A stretch of DNA of 15,279 bases from Pseudomonadota bacterium. Its GTDB lineage: Bacteria > Pseudomonadota > Alphaproteobacteria > Micropepsales > Micropepsaceae. Every line of letters begins with the position of its first letter. The first letter of the stretch is position 1. Below the pieces are notes generated by a model, which worked only from the letters and a program-made list of their open reading frames with translations, had not been told where the DNA came from and ran no database searches. Shown piece after piece: positions 14,665 to 15,279 of the stretch. The stretch is taken from NCBI GenBank assembly GCA_021817355.1, contig JAKAVI010000067.1, positions 1-15,279 on the forward strand, written 5' to 3'. A program made the translations under genes and the position numbers.

Positions 14665-14842
14665 CCGTCGCTACAAGACCAACCAGAGAGTCTCTATTAT
14701 CTTGGGGAACTAAGCTCACTTTTACGCCTTGAGTCAGCGACAGGAGGGACGCGCAACATTGCACGCCTCGGCCGACGGCCGCCCGGATGCTCGTTGGAGG
14801 CTGGCGGGAGGTTCCAATACTGCGTCAGAAGGACACGATCTC

Positions 14843-15279
14843 GTGCCTGCGAACATATCCCGCCATAGCGCCGCTAACCCAAGGTTGGCCGTGCTCAGCT
14901 ACTTCTCGGCATTCGCCCCACTCCCGCAGCCTGAGGCCGAAGCGTTGCGCGTGATGATCGGGCGTCTGACACCTTTCGCAGCTGGAAGCAAGATTATCAC
15001 CGCTGGCACCCCTCTGGACGCGCCCTGGATCCTGACCTCGGGTTGGGCTTGCCGCGCCGCCCACCTTCCCGATGGTCGTCGCCAAATCCTGGACTTCTAT
15101 TTTCCGGGTGACCTGATTGGGTTTTCCTCTCGTCGCGGCGCCGAAGCTGCTGCGTCATACATCAGCCTTACCCGATCCGATTGTACGCAAGCAGAGGAGC
15201 TTCTACGAAATGCTCAGGAAGATCAGCCTCGCTGGCCGGTACTCGCTGAAATTTGCCGCGCTCTTGAGCAACAGATTGA
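14843..15279 (+). CDS. Crp/Fnr family transcriptional regulator, N-terminal part only
   Basis: From a GTG at 14843 there are 145 codons in frame to the window's right edge, with no stop. AGAAGGA (14827-14833) lies 9 nt upstream and supports this start. The visible part is the cyclic-nucleotide-binding-like beta-barrel: LTPFAAGSKIITAGTPLDAPWILTSGWACR and the very typical DGRRQILDFYFPGDLIG (about residues 77-93). The start of the long dimer helix follows. The helix-turn-helix would lie beyond the window. There is no N-terminal cysteine cluster, so it is not an Fe-S FNR, and the cAMP-binding cassette of Crp is not recognisable. This points to a FixK/DNR-like or uncharacterised alphaproteobacterial member. 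The signal sensed and its targets cannot be told. The gene is divergent from the hppD operon, with about 500 bp between the two starts. Confidence 0.85.
   Translation, partial: MPANISRHSAANPRLAVLSYFSAFAPLPQPEAEALRVMIGRLTPFAAGSKIITAGTPLDAPWILTSGWACRAAHLPDGRRQILDFYFPGDLIGFSSRRGAEAAASYISLTRSDCTQAEELLRNAQEDQPRWPVLAEICRALEQQI

Larger units (their letters stand above)
14404..14842. other. Gene-poor interval with several palindromes
   Basis: No convincing protein-coding gene was found in these 439 bp on either strand. A 48-codon plus-strand frame (14458-14604) has an ATG but a poorly spaced Shine-Dalgarno and no recognised product; a 70-codon minus-strand frame (14552-14764) has no recognisable sequence either. 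What stands out is a series of palindromes and stem-loops between 14471 and 14695, listed separately. The right end should carry the promoter of the Crp/Fnr-type gene; AGAAGGA (14827-14833) is its ribosome binding site. Possibilities are a small RNA, a decayed gene, or long regulatory leaders. Confidence 0.5.

Noticed and set aside
1..15279. CRISPR array, tRNA, rRNA, insertion sequence or prophage
   Set aside because: I saw no regularly spaced repeats, no cloverleaf or rRNA-like stretch, and no transposase, integrase or phage protein.

Overview
The window looks like an ordinary chromosomal segment of a Gram-negative bacterium, most likely an alphaproteobacterium. This is an inference from the overall style of the proteins: the MarR regulator, the lactate-utilisation proteins, the ligase-associated helicase and the Crp/Fnr protein. 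GC content looks moderate by eye. I see no rRNA, tRNA, insertion sequence, phage gene or CRISPR array. It is dominated by catabolic enzymes for aromatic amino acids, lysine/tryptophan-derived glutaryl-CoA, fatty acyl-CoA and lactate.

Left part (1-5050): a DEVH-box helicase of the ligase-associated Lhr-like family runs off the left edge on the minus strand. Diverging from it is a short-chain dehydrogenase of the 2,4-dienoyl-CoA reductase type, whose expected catalytic Tyr is Trp. Convergent to that gene is a two-gene minus-strand unit: an alpha/beta hydrolase followed by glutaryl-CoA dehydrogenase.

Middle part (5051-10072): six genes run in the same direction with short gaps or overlaps: a DUF423 membrane protein, an epoxide-hydrolase-like enzyme, a PlsC/hemolysin-type acyltransferase, then lutA-lutB-lutC. 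LutABC is the iron-sulfur L-lactate oxidation complex. The acyltransferase stop overlaps the lutA start, so those two genes are probably translationally coupled.

Right part (10062-14345): five overlapping or abutting minus-strand genes form a complete homogentisate operon: hppD, hmgA, fahA, maiA, and a MarR-family regulator last. They convert 4-hydroxyphenylpyruvate (from tyrosine) to homogentisate, maleylacetoacetate, fumarylacetoacetate, and finally fumarate plus acetoacetate. An 18-bp near-perfect inverted repeat upstream of hppD is a good candidate operator for the MarR protein. The operon ends by overlapping the convergent lutC by 11 bp.

Right edge (14404-15279): about 440 bp with no convincing gene but several palindromes and hairpins, then the N-terminal part of a Crp/Fnr-type regulator that runs off the window.

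I did not find a clearly undescribed system. The best leads are the Tyr-to-Trp change in the SDR, the MarR operator prediction, the acyltransferase-lutABC coupling, and the palindrome-rich gap.
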